A DNA stretch of 64,000 nucleotides from Melieria omissa (taxonomy: Eukaryota > Arthropoda > Insecta > Diptera > Ulidiidae), in NCBI GenBank assembly GCA_963971225.1, contig OZ020268.1, positions 47,542,404 through 47,606,403 on the forward strand. Direction: 5' to 3'. How positions within the stretch are numbered: position 1 is the stretch's first letter; every line of letters begins with the position of its first letter. The translations under genes and the position numbers were made by a program. Below, one piece after another: positions 46,851 to 58,560 of the stretch. The notes beneath the pieces were generated by a model. It worked only from the letters and a program-made list of their open reading frames with translations, was not told the DNA's origin and searched no databases.

Positions 46851-47945
46851 GGATCTGGGACCATCCAGTAAATTTTTATTTGAACCTTATTAGCCAACTT
46901 TTCGATTCTTCAAAGGTTGCCGCAACACTTTGATAACCATGGAACATATATGAAAAAAGCAGAATGTCTGCTAAACGGGGACCATCCAGTACCTTCAGAT
47001 CACAATCGGTAACTCATATTTGAGTGTTATTAGTCAACTTCTCATGTGTCATATACGCAGAAAACAGAAAGTCTCCTAAACTGGGATCATTCACTAAGTT
47101 TAGTTCAGAAGATCTGCTGTACTTGCACCATTCAGTAATTTAGTTTGCAGTCAATATCAATATTTGAATCTTAACTTCTTAACAGTGTGAAGGCTGTGCT
47201 AACACTTTGATTACCATTGAACATGTATACAGAAAGCAGAAAGTCTCCTAAACTGGGACTATCCAGTAACATTAGATCACAGTCGATGACTCATATTTCA
47301 ATTCTTCAAAAATATCCCAACACTTTGAATACCATGGCACATATATAAAGAAAGCAGAAAGTCTGCTAAACTAAGATTTTTAGATCACTGTCGATAACCC
47401 ATATTGCAGTCTTATGAGAGTCTCATATTTGAGTCTCAGAGAAGTGATGATTCAAAGGATGTCCCAACACTTTGAAAACTATGGAACATAAAAGAAGAAA
47501 GCCGAAAGTCTTCTAGGCTTGAACCATCCAGTAACAATCGATAACTCATATTTCAGTCTTATTAGCCAACTTCTCAAGCATTCAAAGGTTGTCCCAACAC
47601 TTTACATACCATGGCACATATATGAAGCTTAAAGCTAAATATATTAAGCTGGAAGCCGAAAGTCTCCAGAACTGGGACCATCCAGTAATATTGGATCCCA
47701 ATCGATGACTCATATTTTAGTCTTATTAGTCAACTTCTCAATCTATCAAAGGTTGTCCCAACACCTTGAAAACCATGGAACTATAAAAACATCATCATCA
47801 AGTCTCATAAACTGGGACCATCCAGTAACATTAGATCACAGTCGAATCCTATGAGATTCTCATATTTGAGTTTCTGAGAATTTTGCTACTTAATGATGCA
47901 AAAGCTTTTCCAACACTTTGATAACCATGGAAGATTCCTATAAAT
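46850..47945. repeat. ~120-150-bp tandem array, about eight copies
   Basis: Units read GGGACCATCCAGTAACATTAG, ATCACAATCGATAACTCATA, TTTGAGTCTTATTAGCCAAC, TTCAAAGGTTGTCCCAACAC, TTTGATAACCATGGAACATA and GAAGAAAGCAGAAAGTCTGC. The landmark CCATCCAGTAA occurs near 46,860, 46,982, 47,523, 47,682 and 47,818, with variants near 47,090 and 47,265. Confidence 0.9.
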
Positions 47946-48720
47946 TATTTTTGTTTCCTTAAATTTGTTTCATATTGGTCTCCATTTTCATCACCACAAG
48001 TCATAATTTCCCCAGTTGATTTAGTTTTCATGATTTTCGTGAACAAAATTCATACCACATGCGCCCACAAAATCACCAAAACCAAAGTTCTCTGAGCTCA
48101 GTCAGACCCGGTTTGGTTCACCACGCAGCCAACTTGCCAAATATTTACACACTTCTGTTTGAGTTTGAGTGCGTGTGTGAGTGTGTGTGTGTGTGTGTGC
48201 GTTTGGCAATTGAAACAAATCCAAATAAACTTTCAATCTTATCTGTTCGCCATTCGTGCACTATGCTGCACACTTGAATGTCCCTCGCGCCCTCGCGGCA
48301 TTCAGACGCACTCGTGCCGTGCCCACTGTCGCACTGGCGAGTGAAAATTTAATAACGAATTTCAATTTTCATTCTGCGCGTTTGGGTTTTGTGCGATCTC
48401 GTTGACTTATAAGCAAAATGCCAGCTGTGCCTTTAGGGGGCGTTCGGCTGTCGACGTCGCTGTCGCTGCTGCTCGGTGTGGCGCAAAGCAGTTAAATGAC
48501 ATTTTCATACGTCAAGGTTGCACGTCAGCGACTGCAATTTCATTTTTGTGTGCGTACCGTTGCCAATAGTATGTTTGTTTGTGTGAGTGTGTGGGTGTGT
48601 GCATGTGCAGTTGACGCCATTTATTTGTGCTGCTCAAAGTGGCCGCCGGCTGATGGAAGAGAAATAGCGAAGAGTGAAATTACAAAAACTTGCGGGGGAA
48701 ATTTTATTAGTTTTTGAAAA
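47945..48720. other. Unique sequence with (GT)n
   Basis: Contains a GT run at 48,174-48,199 and a GC-richer part at 48,280-48,480. No convincing coding region. Confidence 0.4.
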
Positions 48721-49495
48721 ACAGACATTCAATAAAAATATATTATATTTAAATATAAAAAAGTTTGAAAATATATAAAATTAAAAAATTTAAAATATAA
48801 AATATAAAAAATTCAAATTAAAAACTGAAATTACAACATTACAAAATTTATAACAAAATAAATCCATAAAATAATAACATTATAACAAAAGGATTTTAGA
48901 AAATAGAAAAAAAACAAAAATGAAAAATTACAAAATAAAAAAAAAAACAAAAATTTAAAACTAAATACAAATTTATAAAATATTATAAAAATTTATTAAA
49001 ATATAAAAAAGTTTGAAAATATTTAAAATTCAAAAATAAAATATAAAAAATTAAAAATAAAAACTGAATTTATAAAACTAAAAAATTTATAAAAAACAGA
49101 TCAAAAAATGGATTATAGAAAATAGAAAATAAAAAAAAATAATTACGAAATTAAAAAAAAACAAACATTTAATTAAATTAGTAATAGGTTCTTCCTCTTT
49201 CTATATTAAGTTTTGGTTAGTTTTTTCTTTGCCTCTAGACACTATTTGTGTTTTGAGAAGTTATTTGAATTATTTCTTCATACAAAATTAAAAAAATCTA
49301 AATAAAAAAAATATATTTATAAAATTAAAAAAAGTTAAAAAAATATATTTATAAAATTAAAAAAAAGTTAAAAAAATATATTTATAAAATTTAAAAAAGT
49401 TAATAAGAGAATTGATTTAAAATTTATTAAAAAAATAAAAAACAAAGAAATTCAAATTAAAAAAAAATCAATTAAATTAAATTAAAAGCAAAATT
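48720..49495. repeat. Extreme A/T low-complexity block
   Basis: About 775 bp of ATAAAAAATTTAAAA-type sequence with A strongly favoured over T on the + strand. It includes a short tandem repeat, AAAGTTAAAAAAATATATTTATAAAATTAAAA, of about 36-41 bp near 49,325-49,400. Confidence 0.9.
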
Positions 49496-49499
49496 AATA

Positions 49500-50860
49500 A
49501 CACGCAGGTTTTTTCCTGTGGCCTCTCCACAGAGGCGAAGGCTCCGATGATGCATAGCTCTGCATTTCAAGAACATTTTATTCATATTTAATACATAAAC
49601 AAGTAATAACAATAAAAATAAACTTAAAAAAAGCCCAATACCCAAATGATCCTATTTTGCTGCTCATCTTTTCAAGTTTTCAAAGCCGCTTCACTTTTTG
49701 CTAAACGTTGCTGCTGTTAGAATTCACTTCGGCACAACAAACGGAATCTGGCAAATTGCATTATTGCGCTCAGGCGTAGAATTGAAAATGCAACATTCCG
49801 AAATCAAAATGAAAGTAAATGGAATAAAAATAGCACGCGACGCGCCAAAGAAAACGCATAAAGATAAACAAATTACGCCGGCGGCTGACTGCGCAGCGTG
49901 GCGGCTTCCTTCCGTGTTGCTGGCCACTTGCTGTCGCCAGAAAAGGTTGCGTACAGTTGTTGGCGCTGTAACGCAGTGCGCGGAAACGGAAGTTGCAGTG
50001 GAAGCAGCAAAAGCATGGCGCAAATGCGTCAAAGCGGAAGCGCGCTGGCAGTTTGCCTGCAGGCGAACAAGCCGGCAGCCAGGCTGCCTGGTCTGGCGTG
50101 GTGTGGTGTGGTCTGATCTGGTTGGGCTTGTTGCGATTTACGCAAATTAAGTGGTTTAATTTCAAAATATCCGCCACGATGCAGCGCGTTTCTTCGCTCA
50201 CGCAACACTGGCCCAATGCAAGTTCAGCGTTGGTTGGATTTAATTTGCTATTTTTGTATTTTTGCCGCCTTTTGCCTTTCGCCGCAAATCTCCGCCAAAG
50301 CTGCTGCGGGCGCTGCAGGTTGTGGGCGTTGGCAGCTCGCTGTTAAATTAATAAACGCCGCAAAAGCTGCAAGCCGTCTTTTTAATTAATTAAGCACCGG
50401 TGAGTGAGTTGCTTTGCCTTTTGCTTTACGCGCGCCCCAGGCGTCGCACTTCAGCGCTTATTCTGATTATTAAAAAAAATTAAAAAACATACTGCGTCAG
50501 TGTAAAGGGCGGCAGTAAAACGGCGAGTGGCTAATGAAAATCACGCATTTGCTTATTAAAGTGAAATGTAATTGATTAATAGGTGAGCAGCCAACCTTCA
50601 AGTGCGCATAATAAAAGTATTAAGCAAATAGAAAAAATACAAAAATCCGTTTGACGTCTTTAGAGCAACTGGGCAGCTGCAAAGAAAACTCGCTTTGAGC
50701 TGTGGTTGTGGTTAGTTGATGTAAGGTTCTAGTCACTTAAGTATGTTGCGAATGAGCTTTTGAGTTGTCCACCTGTCTACCTATCAGTCCGTCTTTTTGG
50801 CTGTCCATCTGGCTACCTTGTGATCTGTCAATTAGTTTATATTAATGTCTTTCTGTCTGT
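49500..50860. other. Unique GC-richer block, no gene recognised
   Basis: From 49,690 to 50,350 overlapping frames of about 70-150 codons are open on both strands at once, which argues against any single one being real. No protein motif is recognised. It could be host regulatory or intronic sequence. Confidence 0.35.
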
Positions 50861-50869
50861 CTTTCTACC

Positions 50870-51560
50870 TGCCCTAACTCTATTCCTATCCCTCCCTATC
50901 CCTATCCATATCCATATCCCTATCCCTATGTCTATATCTATCTCGTTTCCGATCCCTATGCACATCCCTATCCCTATTCGTATCCTTATTCTTATCCCTA
51001 TCCTTATTCCTATCCCTATCCCTATCTCTGTCTCTATCTCTACCCCTTACCCTATCTCTATTCCTATACCTATCACTATCTCTATTCCTATCCCTATTCC
51101 AAACCCTATTCCTATCCCTATCCCTATCCTTATTCTAATCCTTATCCTTATCCTTATCCTTATCCTTATGCTTATCCTTATCCTTATCCTTATCCTTATC
51201 CTTATCCTTATCCTTATCCTTATCCTTATCCTTATCCTTATCCTTATCCTTATCCTTATCCTTATCCTTATCCTTATCCTTATCCTTATCCCTATCCCTA
51301 CCCCTGTCTCTATCTCTATCTCTATCCCTAACCCTATCTTTATCCCTATTCCTATCACTATCTCTATTCGTATTCCTATTCCAATCCCTATTCTTATCTC
51401 TATACCCATCTCTATTCCCATCTTTATTCCTATCCCTATCCCAATCGCTATCCCTATCACTTTCCCCATCGCTATCCCTATCCCTATTCCTATCCCTTTC
51501 CCCGTCGCTATCGCTATCCCTATCCCTATCACTATCTCTATATCTATCCTATCCTATATA
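50870..51560. repeat. Hexanucleotide microsatellite (TATCCY)n, ~690 bp
   Basis: Units TATCCC, TATCCT, TATTCC and TATCTC follow one another. A homogeneous core of about 25 TATCCT units (51,125-51,290) is flanked by more varied TATCCC-type units. Because the unit is two codons long, no stop arises: a 283-codon + frame (Ile-Pro and Ile-Leu repeats) and a 161-codon minus frame (Ile-Gly and Ile-Arg repeats) stay open. Both are by-products. Confidence 0.95.
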
Positions 51561-52060
51561 TTTATCTATCTACCTTTCTGTCTAGCCATATTCATATATC
51601 TGTCTATATAGCTGTCTCTACCTGTCTACTTATCTTCTGTCTATTTGCCTATTTGTCTGCTTAGTTGTCTGTCTATCTAACTAACTAACTATAAGTTTGT
51701 CTATCTGTCTTCATATAGCTGTCTATCTATCTAGCTTTATGCCTATCTGTTTGTCTATCTATCGGTCGACCTAAACACAATGCCTGCCCAGTTGTCTATC
51801 CAACCATCTACGAGTATCTGATAAACTATACGTTTGTCTATCAATCTATTTATTTATCTTTATATCCCTCTGTTGGTCTGGCCATCTATCTGACTATCTA
51901 TCTATCTGTCTATCTATTAGTTCCTCTCTATGTTCATTTCTTTGTTGATCTGTCCGTCTATTTCTGTCTATTTGTCTGTGTATCTACCTATCTATCTATC
52001 CATCCATCCATCTGTCAGTCTAACTGTCCATCTATCTGTCATTCTCGCTGTCAAAGTTTT
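51560..52060. repeat. (CTAT)n/(CTGT)n tetranucleotide-rich tract
   Basis: Imperfect CTATCTAT, CTGTCTAT and TGTCTGTC units continue from the hexanucleotide block to about 52,050, with runs at 51,895-51,915 and 51,983-52,010. The shared TATC core suggests one array arose by expansion from the other. Confidence 0.9.
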
Positions 52061-52269
52061 ATTATAATTACATCTCGTTTATTTTAATATTTGCTTCTAT
52101 ATGTTTCCTTGCTATTTCCCTTCATTTTCATTACACTTCATTTTGCCGCTTCAATTCCAACCTCAAAGCAACAAAATGAAAGTGGAAGTGCGCCTGAGAG
52201 GTCGAAGTCAATGAATATTTGAACACTGTGTCAAGGTCGCCACCGTTGCGTCGCACATTTCATATCAAA

Positions 52270-52330
52270 TTCACTGCGTTTACTTAATAATTCATTAATC
52301 TCTCATTTCTCTCTTTGCAGGTATGTTGAC
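52270..52330 (+). other. Candidate recursive splice site (ratchet point) 2
   Basis: TTCATTAATCTCTCATTTCT runs into CTCTTTGCAG (ending 52,320), immediately followed by GTATGTTGAC. The ATTAAT just upstream resembles a fly branch point, the pyrimidine tract is strong, and the CAG joins a GTATGT donor with no exon between. It has the better acceptor of the two candidates and lies on the same strand, about 6.3 kb downstream of the first. A further donor-like GTATGTATGT about 65 nt downstream (52,385) could define a small recursive-splice exon. Confidence 0.45.
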
Positions 52331-53100
52331 AATATTTTCTGCCATGACGCGCCGCCAGCAGTGCGTTGGCGACTGCTCTTTACGTATGTATGTACTATAT
52401 ATATTTATATATATGTGTGTTTGCTGTAAATTCCGGCGGCGAGTCCATTTAAAATGACGCGCCGCCTTTGTCAGCGCCACTGTGGCGCATTAATTTTCAT
52501 TATTTAAGGCGCAATACATGTTGTGTATTGTTTTGTTGTTGCTGCAGCTATTACCAGAACCAGATTGGGGGAGTGGAAAGTGCAAACCGATGGTCGTTGG
52601 TCGATGCTCGGTGGGCGGGCAGAAGTACTCGCAGTCAATGAAGTGGCTGCACGCGAATGTGGCACAAAGCTACAGCCGACCCCTGACAATTCCCAACGCT
52701 GCAATTTCCAAACTCAACTCGGGTCGAAATACGAACGGGGAGAGACGCGGTAAAGGAGGTTGTAAAGTAGTCAGAGAAATAAAGCTGTAAACAAAAGACT
52801 AGCAAAAGTAGTGCAAAAAGTGATGCAGAGAAAAGCGAAGAGCGCGACCAAAAATTTTGCCTTTACAACTGACAGGAACGACAACAGCAAACTAAATCGC
52901 CAACAACAACAACAATATTGAGCACACATCCGGACACAGGGTTGCCTTTTGTTTTGTTTTGTTTACTTTATTCAGATTTTTTTAATATATATATTAGCAT
53001 TCACTATTTTTTTGCTTCCTTTGCTGTGTGTCATAAATTTTTGTTGGCCAGAGCGAGGCGCAGAAATTATTGTCGCTTTTTAAACCTCTGACAAAGGTGC
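52330..53100. other. Unique sequence, no gene recognised
   Basis: Moderate GC to about 52,930, where (CAA)n and TTTTGTTTTGTTT simple sequence begin. Short overlapping ORFs on both strands between 52.5 and 52.8 kb have no motif. Confidence 0.35.
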
Positions 53101-54300
53101 TGGAATATATAAAAACTTTAAAATTTAAAATTTTTTAGCAGATCTGGTATGCTAACTTATTCACAGGGTTGCCATATAGACATAATATGTAAAATTTGAA
53201 CCTTTTTTTATAAAAAGCACAATCATTTGTGAGTTTATAAACCAATATTCTTCCAATCTATACCCATATGGGCCTCTTACGCTCACTTTTAAACAGGGTT
53301 GCCATATAAACTTAATTTACGAAATAATAAATTTTTGATATTACTCCAACCAATCTCGTGGCTTAACTCATATTTACCACATGGCCACATGTACCAGTTA
53401 CGATCACTTTTGGGCAGGGTTGCCATACAAACTTAAATTGTAAAATCAGAAATGTTGGCTAGTAAGAACATCAATTTGTGAGTTTATGAATGTTAAACCG
53501 ATTTTCACTTCATTGAAAGCCAAATGACCCTGATAAACCCGCTTTTTAGCAAGGTTGCCACATTTTCGCTTAATGAAAAAAACTGTTTTGTTATTAACTA
53601 CTAAAATTCGTAGCATATGTATGCTTAACGAATATTCATATAATTTAAACACATATAGACCTGATACATTTATTTTGAGGCAGGGTTGCCATATAAACTA
53701 ATTTACGAAATAAAAATTGTTGATAATAACCTCAACAATTTGTTCGCTTATGGATGCTAAACCAACATTTATATAATTTATAAACATATAGACTTGATAA
53801 GCCTAATTTTAGGCAGGGTTGCCATATAAACTAATTTACGAAATAAGACAAGTTTAAAAAAACTTCAAAAATTTGTTAGCTTATTAATGCTAAACCAATA
53901 TTCATATAAGTTAATGTAATGAGGGCGTGGTCTTCATACTTTTAAGCAGGGTTGCCATATGAGCGTAATTGATAAAGTAAGACAATTTTTATATTAATCT
54001 CAACAATTTCGATAGAGTTTATGGATTCTAAACTAACATTCATATAAGTTAATTATATGTGGGCGTAGTCTGCCCATTTTCAGCTGGGTTACCATACGAG
54101 CGTAATTGATAAAAAAAGAAATTTGTCATATTAACCATAATAATCTGTTATTATATGAATGCTAAACCGATATTCATATAATTTACACATATATTGATCT
54201 TATATGCTCATTTCTGTGCAGGGTTGCCATATCAACTTAATTAATTAAATAAAAAATGGTGGTATTATTTAGAACTGTTAAGCTCAGCTTTTGGTTTATG
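53100..54300. repeat. ~131-bp tandem array, nine copies (GCAGGGTTGCCATA)
   Basis: GCAGGGTTGCCATA and variants occur near 53,165, 53,293, 53,416, 53,551, 53,682, 53,814, 53,946, 54,082 and 54,218. Between them are AACTTAATTTACGAAATAAA, CTCAACAATTTGTGAGTTTA, TGGATGCTAAACCAATATTC and ATATAATTTA. The spacing is very regular although single copies are diverged. An orphan copy of the motif lies at 2,591. Confidence 0.9.
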
Positions 54301-54448
54301 GCAGTTTACAGCTTACGCTCTCTTAACCCATTATGAATCACAATAATCCATTCTGTAACATTACTTCAGTTCAATTTTTCCTTAATTTAGGTCCAACTGT
54401 TACCTTGAAAAGGAGAAATAAAAAAGCAAGTTTAGGAAGCAAAAAAGC

Positions 54449-54603
54449 CAGTGGCGGATTCAGGGGGATGTTTTGGGGGTTGAAACCCCCCCCGAAATAT
54501 TAGGATCGACATTAAAACTACATACAAATTAAAATACAATTTATGAATATCAAAGGATTACTTTTTGAAACCCCCCCGAAATATTTTTCTAAATCCGCCC
54601 CTG
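54449..54603. mobile_element. hAT-type MITE, 155 bp, with perfect 8-bp target duplication
   Basis: The ends CAGTGGCGGATTCAGGGG and (minus strand) CAGGGGCGGATTTAG are terminal inverted repeats starting with CAG. They are flanked by AAAAAAGC on both sides (54,441-54,448 and 54,604-54,611), the 8-bp duplication typical of hAT transposons. The interior is a short G-run/C-run sequence (GGGGGTTGAAACCCCCCC, then TTTTTGAAACCCCCCC) with no transposase. Confidence 0.92.
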
Positions 54604-54619
54604 AAAAAAGCAGATACAA

Positions 54620-55960
54620 AAAAGGCGTGGCAAGCTCAATGATTTTTTGTTGTTTAAGATGCACGTTAAGGCCGACTGATTCAGTCAGTCTTAACCGACT
54701 AAAATTCAACTTTGTTTGGCGCCTTTTGTCACTTTTTGCTATTTTTATGTTCTTATTTCTTCCTCCAAACTGAATATGTTAATTTTTTTGTTTGTTGTTG
54801 TTGTTGTGTTTCTAACCAGTTTTTCTTATTGTACTTTTCTTGCATTTGCTTATTGGCACTTCAGTAGTTTTTTTGTTAGGTGCTTTCATTACTTTCAGAG
54901 CTCACCTGCGCAACAAAACAAACAATTTTTTTACATTCAAATAACTAAAAACAGAACCAAAACAAACAACCAACCATTGCATTTTATTTTCATGCAAGTT
55001 TCTGCAAATTTCTCTCCAGTCCACATCATCGAAAATCAATCAATTCTTTGAAGCATTGAATTGAACTAAATTTTTGCCTAAACATTTTAGATTTATTTAT
55101 TTTTATTGCCCCTTTTTGCTAAGCGCCTCAAGTGAACTTATCAGCGCTTTGTTGCTTTATTGGCGGCGGATCATGTGGCACTTGTGTTGATGTTCAGCAT
55201 TTGTGGTGATAGTTCTTTGTTGTTGCTCAACTTAAGTGATAATCTTTGAAATCGCTGTAGAGAGGCAAAATACCACCACAACAACAACAAAAACACATAC
55301 AGTCACAACATCAGTGACAACAAGCGGCAGCAGCCACTTGCCACCCAGAGGCAACCAATAGTCGAAGTCAATTGAGTCGCATCCAGTGCCAAAGTTAGTC
55401 GACAAGTCGAGTCAGGCGGAATACAAAAGGCAACTGAGAAACATTGTACACGCTGACATAACGTTTGCACAATACAAGACGCCATTGTTGCCAGCATACA
55501 ATTTTTGGGTTAAATTTGCATGCTGCAAAAGAAAAGAAAGTAAATGAATTTAAAGTTACAAAAACTATAAAAAGAAAAATAAAAACAGAATGTTGAAGCC
55601 AAAGCGCCGGCTACGCGTAAAATGTTAAAATTTGACTTACTTGACCTTCCAAAATAATAACAAAAGCGCCAAAGAGAGCTGAAGTAGAGAGTTGCCAATT
55701 TAATGTGTAAAAATTAAAGAAAAACAAATGTCTAAACCCAATTAGTAAATAATTAATCTTATGCGGCCTTAACTTTTAATTAAAATAAAATGTATTGAAA
55801 TATTAGGTTAGGTTGAAGTGGCTAACTTGTTAACAGGAGATGGAAATCTTCATAGATGTACATGTCGTTTAAAATCCACTTATCCTCCCGGGGAATTAGT
55901 CGCAGCGGATCGCCAAGTGGGTCCCTTTTCGTTCTCCACTTAGTGGTTGGCTATTCTCTT
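54620..55960. other. Unique sequence with TTG/CAA tracts
   Basis: TTG tract at 54,790-54,806 and CAA tract at 55,276-55,291. Short ORFs are unconvincing. At 55,805-55,830 a TAGGTTAGGTTGAAGTGGC string resembles a dispersed repeat frequent in flies. Confidence 0.4.
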
Positions 55961-55966
55961 CTATTA

Positions 55967-56598
55967 CGAGGGCAGTTTAATAAGTCAGTGATTTTTTGGA
56001 TAAAATATATTTGTTTGTCTTGAAATTTTTGGTCATAAAAGAGTTATACTTCTCTGAAGTGTTGTCATGGATCCATGTTCCGTGCACTGTTATGAAACGT
56101 CACAAAAACTCATTTCGATTGCAGTTGAATAACGCCAAACTCAAATCTGATTTCAAATCTGATATCCCTATTCAGTTGAGATGCCTTCAGCCTCAACCAC
56201 CTCCTGCATCTCCATGCTCCCATCATTCAATATCATTCCATGGATTTTATAAAAGATTTATGGCGTAACAACCTCTAAGCGTTTGGTATCACTTGTGCCG
56301 GTACGACCACTTCCTTCCAAACTTCTTCTTATTCATTGAAATTGATGGTCCCATAGTATTCACCAAGCCTCTGTTTGGTTTCGGTTATAACTTTCTTAAG
56401 CAAAAAATAATGCTTGATAGGCGCATAAAATTCACTTCTTCCATGTTCATTGAAATTCACAAGGTTCTCTGGTTTCAAATGCTTGTCAAATTAAATGACA
56501 CAGCTTGATCGAAATTTGACAGTCATCTACTAACAGATGATAGTTTACAGAAGCAGTGTAGCATTTGAAGTGAATACAGACTTATTAAACCACACTCA
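55967..56598 (-). mobile_element. Internally deleted mariner, 632 bp, with TIRs and TA duplication
   Basis: The left end CGAGGGCAGTTTAATAAGTC and the right end (minus strand) TGAGTGTGGTTTAATAAGTC are inverted repeats, each flanked by TA (55,965-55,966 and 56,599-56,600). On the minus strand a start codon near 56,443 is followed, after a frameshift, by SEFYAPIKHYFLLKKVITET and a KQRLGEYYGTI-like piece, the N-terminal helix-turn-helix of an insect mariner transposase. The middle of the gene is missing. A short VEAEGIST piece (near 56,190) and the 3' untranslated end follow. It is a non-autonomous deletion derivative of a subfamily different from the 44-kb copy. Confidence 0.85.
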
Positions 56599-56639
56599 TA
56601 CCTATCCCGGGCATTATTTCGAATAGATTCTTGTGATTA

Positions 56640-57345
56640 ATGGATTTATCGGTGACCATAGATCTATCGTTTAGGTGACTTTCTCAATTACTCTCACCTT
56701 GATATGTTCCTTCTGAAGCTACCATGTTCCATCATCTATGGTCAGCCTTAATTTTTTGTTCTCTAAGCTTTTTCTACATGTGACTTTCTGATTTACTCCC
56801 ATCTTGATAGGTGCCTTCTAAAATTTCCATGACCCGTAATCTATGGGCGTCCATTGACCTCGTCCTCTACTCTTTACTTCATGTGACCTTTCACATGTCA
56901 TGTGTCTTCTGAAGTTTACATGTCTCATAGCCTCTGGACAGCCAAAGGTATCTTCGTCATATAAGCTTTATCGGCAGGTAATATTCTCAGTCAATTCCAC
57001 CTTGTTAGGTGCCTTCTAAAGTTACTATACTCCGTAGCCTCCGAACAGCCATAAGTCTCCTCGTCCTTTAGGCTTTGTCTACAGATGACTTTCTCAGTAA
57101 CTCTACCTTGCCAAGTGTTATCTAAGGTTTCCATGCCTGGTAGTTTCTTAGCAGCATAGGTCTTGGTGTCCTCTAAGCTTTATCTACATGTGTGATTCTC
57201 AGTTACTCTCCCCTTTCTAGATGCCTTCTGAAGTTTCCATGCTCCATAATCTATGAGCGTCCATAGAATTCGTTCTCTAAGCTTTGTCTACAGGTAACTT
57301 TCTTAGTTACTCTCACCTTGACAGATGCCTTAAGAAGTTTACTCA
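56640..57345. repeat. ~103-bp tandem array, seven copies
   Basis: Units carry TGACTTTCTCAGTTACTCTC, ACCTTGATAGGTGCCTTCTG, AAGTTTCCATGCTCCATAAT, CTATGAGCGTCCAT and CTCTAAGCTTTGTCTACA. Copies start near 56,680, 56,781, 56,883, 56,981, 57,087, 57,191 and 57,298. Confidence 0.9.
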
Positions 57346-57349
57346 CTTC

Positions 57350-58560
57350 CTTACTTACTCAGTCAATAAAATAAGGAACCAAGATGAGATTAGATTAGGA
57401 GCCTATTTTGGATAAAAAACCTTCTAGATTTCTTTAAATCACTGCCCCAATCATGCAACTGGATAGCAGTAGTCCTAACCCACTCTTCGTACTATCTCCA
57501 GATAGTCGAATTGTCAGACCTGTGGCTAACAGCTGGTTCATTCAATTGACAGATTGTGATGCCAATTGTGGGCATCGGCGTTTCTCTAAAGCTGTCAAGC
57601 GTTTGATTCAGGTTCCATCAGTCGAAGCAGTTCGCCGATCTTTTTCAAAACACTAGTCGAAATTATGCGCAAAATTTTTCGCTATCAAAGAATTTTTTGT
57701 TAGGTAATTTATTTCGTATACTTTGGATTCCATTAATTTTAAATTTGATAATTTTTTGTTTTAATAAAACTTTTAACATTTATAAAAAAAGCTTTACTTG
57801 CGCAAAGATTTTATCTCTCACCAACAGCGGAAATTGTTGAAAAACCGCATTCATTACATTGCGCGTTCTAATTGAAAAATTTTGCACATTGTTTTTTTTT
57901 TTGTAATTTTTTTCCTTTTCAAATTTTCAATATACTTACATGTGATGCTTGTTGTTATTGTTGTCTTCCATACGGCAAGCGCAAAAATGCCTAATTGCGC
58001 GCTTAGCTGCAGAGATGACTGCAAATTGCTGGCAATCTTGCCACACTCTATTAGCCGGGCTAATGCACTGCGCGGCACCAGCCACCAGACGCCGTCAGCC
58101 ACCACCAGCCAAGTGCAATTCTTGACTCGAACTTCGGCGTGCCTGCGCGTTCATTGGCTGCACGGCTGCGCGTGCTTTGTGCAGTGTCTTTGCTGTCTTG
58201 GCGGTGTCTTGCGTCTGCAGTCACCACCACAGCGCCGCGACTGCTGTTGCCGCTTGGTTGTGTTTCTTTGACTCTGCTTTTCCGTCGGCTTGCACTCGAT
58301 TGCTGCCTGCGGTGGACTACTTTGTTGTGAATGAAGCAGCTCAGTCAGCAGCGGCGCGCACGAACAGGGTTGGCTAATTTGCCATGTTAATTTGCAATTT
58401 TTGCCCCTTTTGCCATTTGCCAGCTGCCTGCGCTTTTACGACTGCGGCGCAGAGTAGGAAAAGGTTGCGACGTAGAAGCGTAAGAATTTAGCGAGTCGCT
58501 TCAAACAGGGAGCGTGAGAAATTTTGAATAAGAAAATCGCTGAAAAGGAGGAATAGTGAT
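57350..58560. other. Unique sequence, no gene recognised
   Basis: AT-rich to 57.9 kb, then a GC-rich segment (57,990-58,380) with overlapping + strand frames up to 129 codons. One frame begins with a hydrophobic stretch, but it is a T-rich translation and no motif follows. Confidence 0.35.

Noticed and set aside
49698..50216. 150-codon + and 148-codon minus ORFs facing each other
   Set aside because: Openness on both strands and absence of any motif suggest compositional chance.
51125..51290. Telomeric repeat
   Set aside because: The unit TATCCT is not the insect TTAGG repeat, and the array is interstitial and merges into CTAT microsatellite.
50760..51611. 283-codon + strand ORF and overlapping 161-codon minus ORF
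   Set aside because: Both are translations of a 6-bp microsatellite (Ile-Pro/Ile-Leu and Ile-Gly/Ile-Arg repeats); openness follows from the repeat period.
57275..57300. Ratchet-like CTACAG/GTAACT
   Set aside because: It is one variant of a ~103-bp array unit; other copies have CTACATGTGACT or CTACAGATGACT at the same place.
57882..58271. 129-codon + ORF starting with a hydrophobic, signal-peptide-like stretch
   Set aside because: The hydrophobic start comes from T-rich sequence; a second frame is open over the same bases and no domain follows.
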